From a virus: 20,001 nt of DNA. The position numbers and the translations under genes were made by a program. The DNA lies in the IMG/VR virus record IMGVR_UViG_3300007960_000279, positions 1 to 20,001 of that record. One strand, written 5' to 3'. Below the pieces are notes generated by a model that made no database searches, had not been told where the DNA came from, and was given only the letters and a program-made list of their open reading frames with translations. Shown here in pieces: positions 7,099 through 14,815 of this stretch; the first letter of the stretch is position 1, and each line of letters begins with the position of its first letter.

Positions 7099-9415
7099 AG
7101 GCTAGGGGGATCCCTAGCTCTAGAGCTTTCTCGATCCCCTGGAAGCCACCAGCTCCTTCCATCTCCGGGTAGTCCTCACCCAGGGAGCCTGAGAATGCCC
7201 TTCGTAAATTTTGTACGTCCTGACGTAGTGGCCCGATCTTCCTGCGGCTTTTGAATTCCTCATCTCGATCCACCTTGTCTTGCACCATCTGGCGCAACAT
7301 CGCATCAGAGCCCATCCTCGTTTTGAGCCCAGACAAGCTAGGGCTTTTGAATCTCTCCAATAAGCTCCGAGCGACTCGGCCTTCGTTGGGATTTGCCAGC
7401 TCCTCAGAGTAATCAATGTAATCCCCTTGCTGGTTTGTTTTCCGGGCTCGGGTGCCCTTGCCAAAAGTCCGATTCAAAAACGCCTGGTCATCAATCAACA
7501 TGTCAATTTCGGCTTCCACCTGGGCCAGGAACTCTGGATCCTTTTGCAGCCGATCAAAGTCGTAATTGCTGACGCTGACTCCGTTGCCCGTATCTGCAAA
7601 TTCCAAGGTTGGATACCGGGCTTCCAAAGCCTTGTATTCCCGAGGACCAATCGGCCCATCGAGATAGATTCTTGCTGAAGTGGCAGATGCTCCAGGGGTC
7701 CGCATGGGCGTAGGGAAACTGACCGGGCTCCCCTCCTGGATATCCATTGCACCTCGGAAAGCTTGTAGGGCTCCCATCTTTTCCATCATTGCCGCTTCGT
7801 CTTTTTTCTTCTTGCCTTCGCCAAACTCGACTCGAGCAATCCTGACCGGATTGTTCTCGAGTACGCCAGCTGAGTTGGTGTACGCTCCAAAAGCATCCCT
7901 GGTGGGTCTGGCTGCTTTGTCTGCTGCTAGGGTAGCTAGCCGATCAACTCCACTTGGATCGTCGTAGTCACTGCGAGGATCCGCTGAATATTCTCGAGCC
8001 AGGCGTTTCATTGCTGGGGTGGTCTCGAGTAATCCGCTGAACATTCCAGAGGCTGCACCTGGCACAGACTCATAGGGCAAATAGATGGATCCGGTGTCCT
8101 CCTTGGCCCGGGTCACATCGAGCAGCATGTTGGCGATCTTGGGCACTCGCTCTGGATACAACACTGGTACGTTTGCAGCTCCAAACACACCGGGTTGAAG
8201 GTTTGATAAGTTGTTGAGAACTACATCGTCCTGGATCCCCTCGAGCTTATTGCCATACACTGGGTCCAATAGGAGCGTTGCAAAGTCAGGAGTTGAGCCG
8301 ATCATCTCTCCGGTGATCACGCCCTCATTGATCACATCCTCAACATTCATGTCTCCGGATTCTTTGCTTTTGGCGTAGTCGACTGCTGTTTTCACATAGG
8401 ACCAAACACTCTCCTGGACATGAGCTGGAGTCCACTCAATCCCGGTATGCTTGGTCAGGATCTGAGCAGCTTCTCGCGTTGCATCGTTTAGAGCCAGATA
8501 GCTGGTGTTCTTGACCCCTAGCTCCTCTGGTCCTCGGAAAGTAAACCGAGTCCCGAGGAGGTCTTGCTGACGCTCTGTGGTGACCTTGGTTTTCTTACCG
8601 GAGAATGCCCCCTGGAGGACGTTCATTGCCCTTCCCATCCAGGTGTCATTGGTGACTTCGTTGAGGTTGCCCATCAGGTTTTCATAGAAGCTCTGGACCT
8701 TCGGACCAGATAACCTGATCTTGGTGGGATCCTTCTGAGTCAGGGCTCGGACACTATTGTTTTCCCAAGCTTCCAACACACTATCCCGGCCTTTATTCCC
8801 CTCTACACTCATCCCCATAATGTTGAGGATTTTCTCTCGATCCTTTGGCCTGCCTGCATTGACCCAGTTTCTCCAGATCGTCAGAGTGTTTCGCAGATTC
8901 GCTTCGACCGAGGTTTGCGGACTAGTTGCCGATAACAACGCAATAAATCGGGAGCCATCATTCTTCCCAAAGACCTGCATGATTGCTTTGTTTGATGCCT
9001 CATACCAACCTTTCTTTGCTGCTCCCAGGGAAGCCATTGCTGCTAGATTTTTGGGGTCCACCATCGTGTCATGGCGAGGGCTGACAAAGTCTAGATTTGC
9101 ATTGTTATAGTCACGCACTGCATCGAGAGCAGCTGCAGGTTTGCGCTCACTCGACAAGCCATAGACCTCTGCGGCTGTTAGATTCCTCGTGGTGCGTCTG
9201 CGATCTTTTGTGCTTTTGTATTCCTGCCCAACCTTCTTATCCAGCAAAGCTCCCCCATCGTAGGTCTGGACCTTCGACATCTGGTTACGTCCTCGAGTTG
9301 GAGCTTCTACAATCGGAGGGTCTGCAATCTCCTGGAAGATGGTAGATCGTTTTGTTGGTGCGCCTGATAGGCGCAAATCCAACAAACCTGGTAATGGGAC
9401 TAGTGCATCATCCAT
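7061..9415 (-). CDS. Large head-region protein with HhH-GPD-like segment, function unknown (784 aa)
   Basis: The gene lies between portal and scaffold. Residues 130-345 form a recognisable block: GWYEASNKAIMQVFG, then FIALLSATSPQTSVEANLRN, WRNWVNAGRPKDREKI, LSGPKVQSFYENLMGN, EVTNDTWMGRAMN and WTPAHVQESVWSYVK. The spacing of K239 and D257 inside LSGPK...NDTW equals that of the catalytic Lys and Asp of endonuclease III-type DNA glycosylases, so a helix-hairpin-helix fold is suspected. Residues 440-784 show no domain that I recognise; they are charged and rather hydrophilic. The position suggests a capsid-internal or ejected protein, but this is inference. The ATG at 9415 overlaps the portal stop by eight bases. 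An alternative start is Met46 (ATG at 9280), preceded by GAGGA, which would leave a hairpin at 9351-9386 outside the coding region. Confidence 0.75.
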   Translation of the reverse strand: MDDALVPLPGLLDLRLSGAPTKRSTIFQEIADPPIVEAPTRGRNQMSKVQTYDGGALLDKKVGQEYKSTKDRRRTTRNLTAAEVYGLSSERKPAAALDAVRDYNNANLDFVSPRHDTMVDPKNLAAMASLGAAKKGWYEASNKAIMQVFGKNDGSRFIALLSATSPQTSVEANLRNTLTIWRNWVNAGRPKDREKILNIMGMSVEGNKGRDSVLEAWENNSVRALTQKDPTKIRLSGPKVQSFYENLMGNLNEVTNDTWMGRAMNVLQGAFSGKKTKVTTERQQDLLGTRFTFRGPEELGVKNTSYLALNDATREAAQILTKHTGIEWTPAHVQESVWSYVKTAVDYAKSKESGDMNVEDVINEGVITGEMIGSTPDFATLLLDPVYGNKLEGIQDDVVLNNLSNLQPGVFGAANVPVLYPERVPKIANMLLDVTRAKEDTGSIYLPYESVPGAASGMFSGLLETTPAMKRLAREYSADPRSDYDDPSGVDRLATLAADKAARPTRDAFGAYTNSAGVLENNPVRIARVEFGEGKKKKDEAAMMEKMGALQAFRGAMDIQEGSPVSFPTPMRTPGASATSARIYLDGPIGPREYKALEARYPTLEFADTGNGVSVSNYDFDRLQKDPEFLAQVEAEIDMLIDDQAFLNRTFGKGTRARKTNQQGDYIDYSEELANPNEGRVARSLLERFKSPSLSGLKTRMGSDAMLRQMVQDKVDRDEEFKSRRKIGPLRQDVQNLRRAFSGSLGEDYPEMEGAGGFQGIEKALELGIPLASMSALDRFRAGV
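9351..9386 (-). promoter_or_regulatory. Stem-loop just after portal gene, 14 paired bases
   Basis: TTTGTTGG at 9351-9358 pairs with CCAACAAA at 9379-9386, and GCGCCT at 9360-9365 pairs with AGGCGC at 9369-9374, around a GAT loop and a small unequal internal loop. It begins about 22 bases beyond the portal stop in the direction of transcription, in codons 10-22 of the 784-residue gene if that gene starts at 9415. No U-run follows, so a simple intrinsic terminator is unlikely. It may set the ratio of portal to downstream head proteins. Confidence 0.5.
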
Positions 9416-11594
9416 TCATCATCCCCGGTGGTCTTGGTTGTGGTGGTTGTGGACCTGGTGGCCCCGGTGGGGGCATCACTGGTGGACCCGGTGGGGGCAT
9501 CATCGGTTGCGGAGTGGGATTCGGTGGCGTTTGCGGAGGGAGGCCACTCATCTGCGCCAAGGCAATCTTGTAAGCCTGCGCTGCTACATCATTCTGGGAA
9601 CGCTCCAGCTCTCGATTGCGTTGCAGCTCAGACATCAATCCATCTACATTGAGCTGAGTGCCATACTTGAGCTGCAGTTCCTGGATCTTCGTGTACATCG
9701 CAACCGTGTCTCGATCGCGTTCACGATCATCTTTTAGGCTCAGCTCATAAGCATCTTGTAACAATTGGAGCCTGGTCTTCTCCAGCTCCGCATTCGCCAG
9801 AATCTGCTCTGGTGAGGGTGGAGGAGGTTGCGGAGGTTGCTGCGCCTGCTGTTGCATCGCAATGGTTGGATCGTTGAAATAGGCCTGGGCCTCTGTGATC
9901 CCATTGAGTTCGAGCATCCGGATCATGGCAGCTCGAATATTCTGCAGGCTGACCAATGGGTTCTCTGGCCCGAGAAGCTGCAATAATTCCTGCTGTTTTT
10001 GAATCGTCTGTTGCAAAATGGCAGTGCGTTGCGTGGTGTCCGCTCCACCTAGTGGCATCGTTACTCGGACATCCATTTCCGGATAGCTCCCCGGGAATAC
10101 TGGAACGTATTGACCCCGGAGTAACATCAGATCCTGCTGATTCTGATGATGCACCGTTAGCTTCAACATCCGCTTGAACATCGGGACCAGCCCGGTATTG
10201 ATCAGGTTCCTAGTTATCAACTCGAGCCGGGATTGGCTGGCTTTGATGTTGGCCTGGACCCCGATTGCGGTCATCGACTGCAAGCTCTCCTGATCCATCC
10301 CTTGCGATGCATCGGTCACCCCAGTGCGCTGCTCCCGGATCCGATCCAAGACCTGGATCAAGGGCAAGGCCTGCTGGCCCAGGAAGGGCACCGTGATGGG
10401 CTGAATTGCGCCAGGTTGTTGCACCGGAATGAGTGCCCCAATCTCTTCGTTGGCGAGGGCTTCAAACGATACTTGGCCTTCTGTGTAGCTCATGCGCGGA
10501 GTGGTGGCTAACGCCAGGGAATCGAGGATCTGTCGCCAGATGCTCGATTGCAGCTGCTGTAGATCTCCACAAGCATCAAAGATCGAGAGGCCTGACCAGC
10601 TATGGGGTAAGGGCTCCATTCTAAAGATTGACCAGGGATGCTCATCTACCGGGGTGTTGCGGAGGATTTCAAAGTTGCCACCAGCAACACAGATCTTGCG
10701 GAGCTGGCGAATCCCGGTGCCCTGCATGTCGACACGCATATAGGCTTCAATGTAGCTGACTTCGGTGTTGAGGCCTCTGCCCTCGTCGTATTCGGCTCGA
10801 TGGTCTGGATGCCTGAGCAGCCACTCGTCATTGGTCTCATGGTCCTGGTCTGTGCCCAGATCAATCACGTCCTCGTAGCGATAGCCCATCTCCTCGATCA
10901 GATCGCCTACTCTGAGACGTTGCCTCCGAGCGATCACTAGCGCATTGTCGAGGTTGGTCGCAGTGCGATTGACAATCAGCTCCTCTGGGGGCACTGCCTC
11001 GATCTTGACTCCCCCCTGCACCTCCTGGCGCACACAAGTGGCCTCAATCATCCCGTTTGGGAGTGGATTGGCCTTGGTAATCTGCCAACCTTGTTGGCTC
11101 ATTGCCCCCAAGGTTTGCTGATCCAACGTCACATCCCTTTGAATCAACCTGGTCTGGTTTTCATAGTAGGTCTGGACTACGCCAATGCCCTTGATGAGAG
11201 CATCCTTCAGCACACTATCCATCACCTCATAGCCATTGTTCTTATCCTTGAAAAGATAAGAGATGTACTCGGTGGCTTGCTCGGCTAAGGGGATGTCCTC
11301 GATCGTGCGTGGCTCAAAGCGGACCACATGGTCCGGGCCAAAGATGCAGCGTTGCACCGCTGGGAGGATCCCTGCTACGGTGTCGTGGATGGTCCGGGCT
11401 ACATACCCGGAGCGACCATCGACTTCCTCGGGCACCGAATCGGATTCAGAGAAGGGCTGACCCAGGTAGTACTTCATGGCAGTGCTACGGTGTGGCGATT
11501 CCACCTCATCGATGTAATCAATCGCCTCAGTCAACACGTCCTTGACGTAATTCTGCAGCTCCTCTTCGTCCATCGGTTGATAGTCTTCTGCCAT
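9408..11594 (-). CDS. Portal protein, SU10-like (728 aa)
   Basis: This is the largest head gene after the terminase. The N-terminus contains the marker segment DEVESPHRSTAMKYYLGQPF followed by DGRSGYVARTIHDTVAGILP and the IFGPDHVVRFEPR strand, a pattern I associate with SU10-type portals. The central domain includes VEAVPP-like wing strands (GGVKIEAVPPEELIVNR) and a GVTDASQGMDQESLQSMTAI motif. The C-terminal part is a Gln-rich coiled coil that finishes in a Pro/Gly/Met-rich tail. The dodecameric portal would form the DNA entry channel and bind the terminase. Its ATG overlaps the preceding TAA by one base (TAATG), and its TGA lies inside the next gene. The unusual proline tail may be exposed inside the capsid. 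Confidence 0.88.
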   Translation of the reverse strand: MAEDYQPMDEEELQNYVKDVLTEAIDYIDEVESPHRSTAMKYYLGQPFSESDSVPEEVDGRSGYVARTIHDTVAGILPAVQRCIFGPDHVVRFEPRTIEDIPLAEQATEYISYLFKDKNNGYEVMDSVLKDALIKGIGVVQTYYENQTRLIQRDVTLDQQTLGAMSQQGWQITKANPLPNGMIEATCVRQEVQGGVKIEAVPPEELIVNRTATNLDNALVIARRQRLRVGDLIEEMGYRYEDVIDLGTDQDHETNDEWLLRHPDHRAEYDEGRGLNTEVSYIEAYMRVDMQGTGIRQLRKICVAGGNFEILRNTPVDEHPWSIFRMEPLPHSWSGLSIFDACGDLQQLQSSIWRQILDSLALATTPRMSYTEGQVSFEALANEEIGALIPVQQPGAIQPITVPFLGQQALPLIQVLDRIREQRTGVTDASQGMDQESLQSMTAIGVQANIKASQSRLELITRNLINTGLVPMFKRMLKLTVHHQNQQDLMLLRGQYVPVFPGSYPEMDVRVTMPLGGADTTQRTAILQQTIQKQQELLQLLGPENPLVSLQNIRAAMIRMLELNGITEAQAYFNDPTIAMQQQAQQPPQPPPPSPEQILANAELEKTRLQLLQDAYELSLKDDRERDRDTVAMYTKIQELQLKYGTQLNVDGLMSELQRNRELERSQNDVAAQAYKIALAQMSGLPPQTPPNPTPQPMMPPPGPPVMPPPGPPGPQPPQPRPPGMMNG
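9463..9510 (-). repeat. 24-bp imperfect tandem duplication in portal C-terminal tail
   Basis: CCCGGTGGGGGCATCA occurs at 9463-9478 and again at 9487-9502, a period of 24 bp. On the coding strand it produces the repeated PPPGPP-type segments of the portal tail. The surrounding DNA is rich in GGTGG, so this is probably a slippage-prone microrepeat. Confidence 0.7.
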
Positions 11595-11734
11595 TAGACT
11601 TTTGCTTTCTTGGCTTTCTTGCGAAGCATGTCTGCGGTCATTCGAGCTGGTTGAGGCATCTTTGCTGCAGCCTTGGCAGCTGCCTTCTTCCCGGCTGGGG
11701 TGTATGGGTATTTCTTCCCGGCTACATTCGGCAT
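11594..11734 (-). CDS. Very small basic protein before portal (46 aa)
   Basis: The open frame extends further upstream, but the real start is the ATG at 11734, preceded by AAAAGGAGACCT, an excellent ribosome-binding site. The product is 46 residues: MPNVAGKKYPYTPAGKKAAA, then a run of Ala/Lys/Gln/Pro, ending RKKAKKAKV. The KKYPYTPAGKKAA start is a pattern I recall from tiny basic proteins near portal genes in other phages. It is very Lys-rich, so nucleic-acid binding or packaging into the head is conceivable. It ends TAATG with the portal start. The function is unknown. Confidence 0.65.
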   Translation of the reverse strand: MPNVAGKKYPYTPAGKKAAAKAAAKMPQPARMTADMLRKKAKKAKV

Positions 11735-11744
11735 AGGTCTCCTT

Positions 11745-12023
11745 TTAACATTTCCAACGTTTACGACTCCAATAGTTTGCGGTGAGCTTCGATCCCTTGT
11801 CTCCAGGGAGTCCAGCTGACCTCGAGCAATAACTCTTCTTGCGTTTGGGTTGATCTGATTTGACCGATAGCTTTGGGTCTCCAAAGCGCACTAGCTTGGT
11901 CTTTCCGGATTCTCGGGCTAGCACCGCATACTCCTTGGATGCCCCTGGAGTTCTGCGAGGTTTGTTGTACCCGGAAAATTTAAGGCCTGATCTGGTAAGA
12001 GGATCTGCTTTCTTGGTGGGCAT
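11745..12023 (-). CDS. Small basic DUF6321-like protein (92 aa)
   Basis: A Lys/Arg-rich protein with the order SGYNKPRRTPGASKEYAVLA, then a beta pair ending KTKLVRFGDPKLSV, a basic KRKKSYCSRSA stretch and a final ANYWSRKRWKC. This order (GYNKP-RTP, VRFG, Y-W-R-W end) resembles the small phage proteins grouped as DUF6321, often found near terminase and portal genes. No catalytic residues are apparent. The ATG at 12023 follows an AAAGAG ribosome-binding-like stretch, and the stop is 10 bases before the next ATG. It is probably a late gene. The role is unknown; binding to DNA or the head-packaging machine is possible. Confidence 0.7.
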   Translation of the reverse strand: MPTKKADPLTRSGLKFSGYNKPRRTPGASKEYAVLARESGKTKLVRFGDPKLSVKSDQPKRKKSYCSRSAGLPGDKGSKLTANYWSRKRWKC

Positions 12024-12043
12024 AACTCTTTGATGTTGGAGGT

Positions 12044-12115
12044 TCTAGCACTCTCCCCCTCTGCGTGTATCACCAGCTGAGTCCTTCACTGGCTCCCTCA
12101 CAAGAAAGTGCTAGA
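12044..12115 (-). promoter_or_regulatory. Structured leader between terminase and head genes, 14-bp stem
   Basis: On the minus strand, TCTAGCACTTTCTT (complement of 12102-12115) can pair with GGGAGAGTGCTAGA (complement of 12044-12057): eleven Watson-Crick pairs, of which nine are uninterrupted, plus three G-U pairs. The enclosed 44 bases contain a smaller CCAG/CTGG hairpin. The element fills most of the 122-bp gap between terminase large subunit and the 92-residue gene, 20 bases before that ATG. It could be an RNase III-type processing site, a translation switch or an attenuator; no U-run follows the stem. Confidence 0.55.
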
Positions 12116-12145
12116 TGCTCGATCTTATCAAAGATTTAGGCAGGC

Positions 12146-13555
12146 TTATACGATGTTACCGACGTTTCGACGTTTCGGGCTCTGGGTCCGGAACCTCCCC
12201 TGGGAGTCGACCGCATTGCTGGCAAACGTCATCAACAGGGCATCTGCCGAGTCCGGAGATGCTCCAATTCTTTGCTGGGTGAGTTCCTTGCGTTCACAGG
12301 CAATCTTGCCATTGGGTCGATAGACAAAGCGCACACTGGTGAGGTCTCGGATCAAATCCTTGTCTGCAGGAATCTGCACATCCTGCTCATGGAACCAATC
12401 ACGCATTCGAAACCAGAGTTCTGCGCGAAGGTTCGCGTAGACATCTTTTCGAGCTGGTCCCTCTGACACTGCTACCCCACGCGCTGGATACCCCTCACTT
12501 TTAAGAATATCTAAGCAGCCTGCTCCGACACCTATACTGTCGATCTCAATAGAGTGAGGCTTCTGGTCTGCCGCATCATAAAGCTCGGCAATGCGTCCTG
12601 CCAGCTCCACCAGGCTCAGCTTGCGCCAACGGTAGATGGTGGGCAATACCCATCTTGCTTTGCGCTGGACCAGACACGATGAATCGTCTCCATACCGGGC
12701 TACATCCACCCCCCAGATGATGGGGTAGTTGTCCATGATCTTGACCTCTCGCTTCGTGGCATCCATCACCTTGCTATGGCTGATGATGGCATCACTATCG
12801 TGCAGAGGCCACTCCCCCTGGACTCGGATTCTAAATTGATTGCTCTCCTCTCCATACTTGGAGCGCACCTCCTCGATGTAGTCCTGACTGACCAAAGGAT
12901 TGTCCAGGCAGCTGACGTGCATCGTTTTCCAAGATTTGGCATGAACTGTATGAGAGTCAAAAAAGAAGCCCTGAGAAGAGGTAGGATTGCCGAGTAGAAT
13001 GACGTGCGCCTTGCCCCCGGTGATTTCTCCACCACCAGCCATTGAGCCATAGGCTGCTTCCCAAACAGCCTGAGGAACGCCTGCAGCCTCATCGATGCAA
13101 AGCATCGTGTTGAGGGCATGGAGTCCCTGCAAGGCGGATGGGTTGTCGAGCCGGGCAGTGCGGTAGCTGATGAAGTTGCTTTCCGGAGCGGAGCGCAGCT
13201 CGATCCGATCCGACTTGACCTCGAGCAAATCTCGAATGGGATCCGGTAGGCGATTGATCCACTTCTTGGTCTCGGCAGCCAGAGCATCAAAGATCTGAGC
13301 TGCACTCGGGGCAGTTACCGCAATCTTGGTGTCATAGTGGGTGAGCAAAAACCAAAGATTGGCAAAGGCGCAGGCTGATGATTTCCCACAGTTGTGCCCA
13401 CTTCGGACACTGATTCTTCGCTCCCCAGCTGCTAACGCTTCGAGCAGCTCCGCTTGCCACTTCAGTGGCGTGACCCCTAAAACGTTCTCACAAAAACTTA
13501 CCGGGTTCGGTCGATAGACCTCCATAAACTCAATGAATGGATTTGTCTTAGACAT
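12146..13555 (-). CDS. terL: Terminase large subunit (469 aa)
   Basis: This packaging ATPase-nuclease is complete. The ATPase domain has a Walker A motif RSGHNCGKS at residues 51-59 and a Walker B MLCIDEA at 151-157 (D155, E156), with coupling motif LLGNPTS at 187-193. The nuclease domain has the three expected acidic positions: D284 in GVDVARYGDD, D339 in SIEIDS, and D438 in SPDSADALLM. It would cut concatemeric DNA and drive it through the portal. The ATG overlaps the RusA stop by eight bases. The small subunit gene is not adjacent but about 3.7 kb upstream, with recombination and accessory genes between. Confidence 0.97.
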   Translation of the reverse strand: MSKTNPFIEFMEVYRPNPVSFCENVLGVTPLKWQAELLEALAAGERRISVRSGHNCGKSSACAFANLWFLLTHYDTKIAVTAPSAAQIFDALAAETKKWINRLPDPIRDLLEVKSDRIELRSAPESNFISYRTARLDNPSALQGLHALNTMLCIDEAAGVPQAVWEAAYGSMAGGGEITGGKAHVILLGNPTSSQGFFFDSHTVHAKSWKTMHVSCLDNPLVSQDYIEEVRSKYGEESNQFRIRVQGEWPLHDSDAIISHSKVMDATKREVKIMDNYPIIWGVDVARYGDDSSCLVQRKARWVLPTIYRWRKLSLVELAGRIAELYDAADQKPHSIEIDSIGVGAGCLDILKSEGYPARGVAVSEGPARKDVYANLRAELWFRMRDWFHEQDVQIPADKDLIRDLTSVRFVYRPNGKIACERKELTQQRIGASPDSADALLMTFASNAVDSQGRFRTQSPKRRNVGNIV

Positions 13556-13910
13556 CTTCCCAAATATCTATAATTGCCTTACCTGGTCGCATCACTGCAC
13601 CTCGGTCAATGATTAGGTGGTCTATTTGCGAATCGTTTGGAAAAACTTTTTTATGCTCTAAAAGATCGATCAGGGCTTTCAAATAGTTGTCAATATCCCT
13701 GGAAGCTTTGGTGGGAGGATGCAACATGATCTTGATCCAGATCCTTGCATCCTGATCAAAAGGTTGGAGTCCATCGGGAGGCCAGTGGCAAATCAATCCG
13801 GATTTGCGGAATTCCCGGCCTTTCTTGCTGAGGATCGTCCTTCCTCGGAATTGCCGATACAAGGCATTGACCGAGGGAGGCCAGACACTCTCTAGTTTCG
13901 TTCTATTCAA
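13548..13910 (-). CDS. rusA: RusA-like Holliday junction resolvase (120 aa)
   Basis: Recognised by the opening PPSVNALYRQFRGRTILSKK, the motif RDIDNYLKALIDLLEHKKVF and the following NDSQIDHLII. These carry D72, D74 and D93, which match in spacing the catalytic aspartates of E. coli RusA (D70, D72, D91). The length is that of the family. The enzyme cuts four-way junctions and branched phage DNA, clearing structures that would block packaging, which suits its place directly before terminase. The only start that keeps the conserved N-terminus is a TTG at 13910, overlapping the exonuclease stop as TTGA. A non-ATG, coupled start should limit translation. Confidence 0.93.
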   Translation of the reverse strand: MNRTKLESVWPPSVNALYRQFRGRTILSKKGREFRKSGLICHWPPDGLQPFDQDARIWIKIMLHPPTKASRDIDNYLKALIDLLEHKKVFPNDSQIDHLIIDRGAVMRPGKAIIDIWEDV

Positions 13911-14815
13911 ATCTTGAAAACTCTGGTCTCGCTTTTTCTCATAAATTCATCACAGATCTCCGGGTGTGCTGCCTTCAGAGCCTTGGTGTCCAGAGTATTG
14001 CGCTCCTGCGTCTTCCAGGTGACCAAAGGCTTGTCCTGGCAGAGCAACACTGCTGTTTCGCCCATCTTCGACTTCAACTCCAAGATCAGATCTCGACTCT
14101 CCTGGTACAAACCCCCGAGCTGCTTGTAGCGATCGATGATCTGCAGCTCCTCGGCTGTTGCTTCGCGTTTCAGCTGGTTGTCTTTCGGATACTTGTAGTC
14201 CAGATCTGCTGCACACAAAAAAGGAGGTTCCTCCCTTTTTTGTACCAGCTCCCAGAAGCTTGAGGCAGCTTCCATCAGCTCCCTTTGGCGAGTCTGCTGG
14301 GCTAAGCATAGCATGACCCTAACCTCGGCATCATCACGCAAACCGACCGCATAGTAACAACGATCCTTGCCTGTCAAGAGCATGTAGGTTTGCATCTGCC
14401 AAAAATGAGATGGAGGGCACATCTGCACATTGCCAAACTCCCAGTGAGAAAACTCAGCTCCATCAGGGCCATAGTCCTTGCGATTCATGCTCTTGGTACA
14501 CTTGACCTCCAGCACACTCTCCTTGTTCAACCCATCGACATGCCCCACCAGGAAAGCAAGCATGGGATGCCTAAAACGCTTCCGGACCTTGCGCCACTTC
14601 AAGCCAGTGCGCTCCTCTGCCTCTCGCTTGATATGATCCTCCATTGCTTCCCCAAACCGGGTGAATCGATTGCTCTCCATTGGCTCGATCTCTCCAGTTT
14701 TCTCCAACCATAGCTCATAGGGAGACTTGTAAGGATTGGCTCCCATGATCACCCCAATATCACTGCCACCCAGGAAAGATTTCCGCTCCTCTGCAGTAAA
14801 TGGCTTAGCTTGCAT
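13907..14815 (-). CDS. YqaJ-family recombination exonuclease (302 aa)
   Basis: A PD-(D/E)XK exonuclease of the YqaJ/lambda-Exo-like type. Counting from the ATG at 14815, it contains GGSDIGVIMGANPYKSPYEL at 16-35, GHVDGLN with D94, LEVKC with E103 and K105, and the QMQTYML helix at 140-146. These are the family's metal-binding and catalytic elements. The C-terminal third is a charged helix-rich extension. It would resect double-stranded ends for single-strand annealing, although no annealing protein is visible in this window. I prefer the ATG at 14815, preceded by AAGGTGGAG, to the upstream TTG at 14845. It overlaps the preceding gene by 11 bases. A terminator-like palindrome lies inside the coding region at 14215-14243. 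Confidence 0.93.
   Translation of the reverse strand: MQAKPFTAEERKSFLGGSDIGVIMGANPYKSPYELWLEKTGEIEPMESNRFTRFGEAMEDHIKREAEERTGLKWRKVRKRFRHPMLAFLVGHVDGLNKESVLEVKCTKSMNRKDYGPDGAEFSHWEFGNVQMCPPSHFWQMQTYMLLTGKDRCYYAVGLRDDAEVRVMLCLAQQTRQRELMEAASSFWELVQKREEPPFLCAADLDYKYPKDNQLKREATAEELQIIDRYKQLGGLYQESRDLILELKSKMGETAVLLCQDKPLVTWKTQERNTLDTKALKAAHPEICDEFMRKSETRVFKI
14215..14243 (-). other. Terminator-like palindrome within the exonuclease gene
   Basis: ACAAAAAAGGAGG at 14215-14227 faces CCTCCCTTTTTTGT at 14230-14243 with only two bases between; one base bulges. On the coding strand this gives an A-run, a GGAG/CUCC stem and six U, the layout of an intrinsic terminator in either direction. It encodes the segment QKREEPPFLC. 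The stem core is short, so activity is uncertain. Confidence 0.45.

Noticed and set aside
7680-7967. 95-aa plus-strand frame opposite the 784-aa gene
   Set aside because: Hydrophobic low-complexity translation typical of the strand opposite a coding region, with no supporting context.
8757-9110. 117-aa plus-strand frame opposite the 784-aa gene
   Set aside because: It lies wholly over the conserved block of the minus-strand protein and resembles no family.
11735-11884. Upstream 50-residue extension of the 46-aa basic protein
   Set aside because: It overlaps the 92-aa gene in another frame, and AAAAGGAG precedes the later ATG at 11734.
13964-14263. 99-aa plus-strand frame opposite the exonuclease
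   Set aside because: The minus strand carries a clear enzyme across the whole interval; the plus frame has no recognisable domain.
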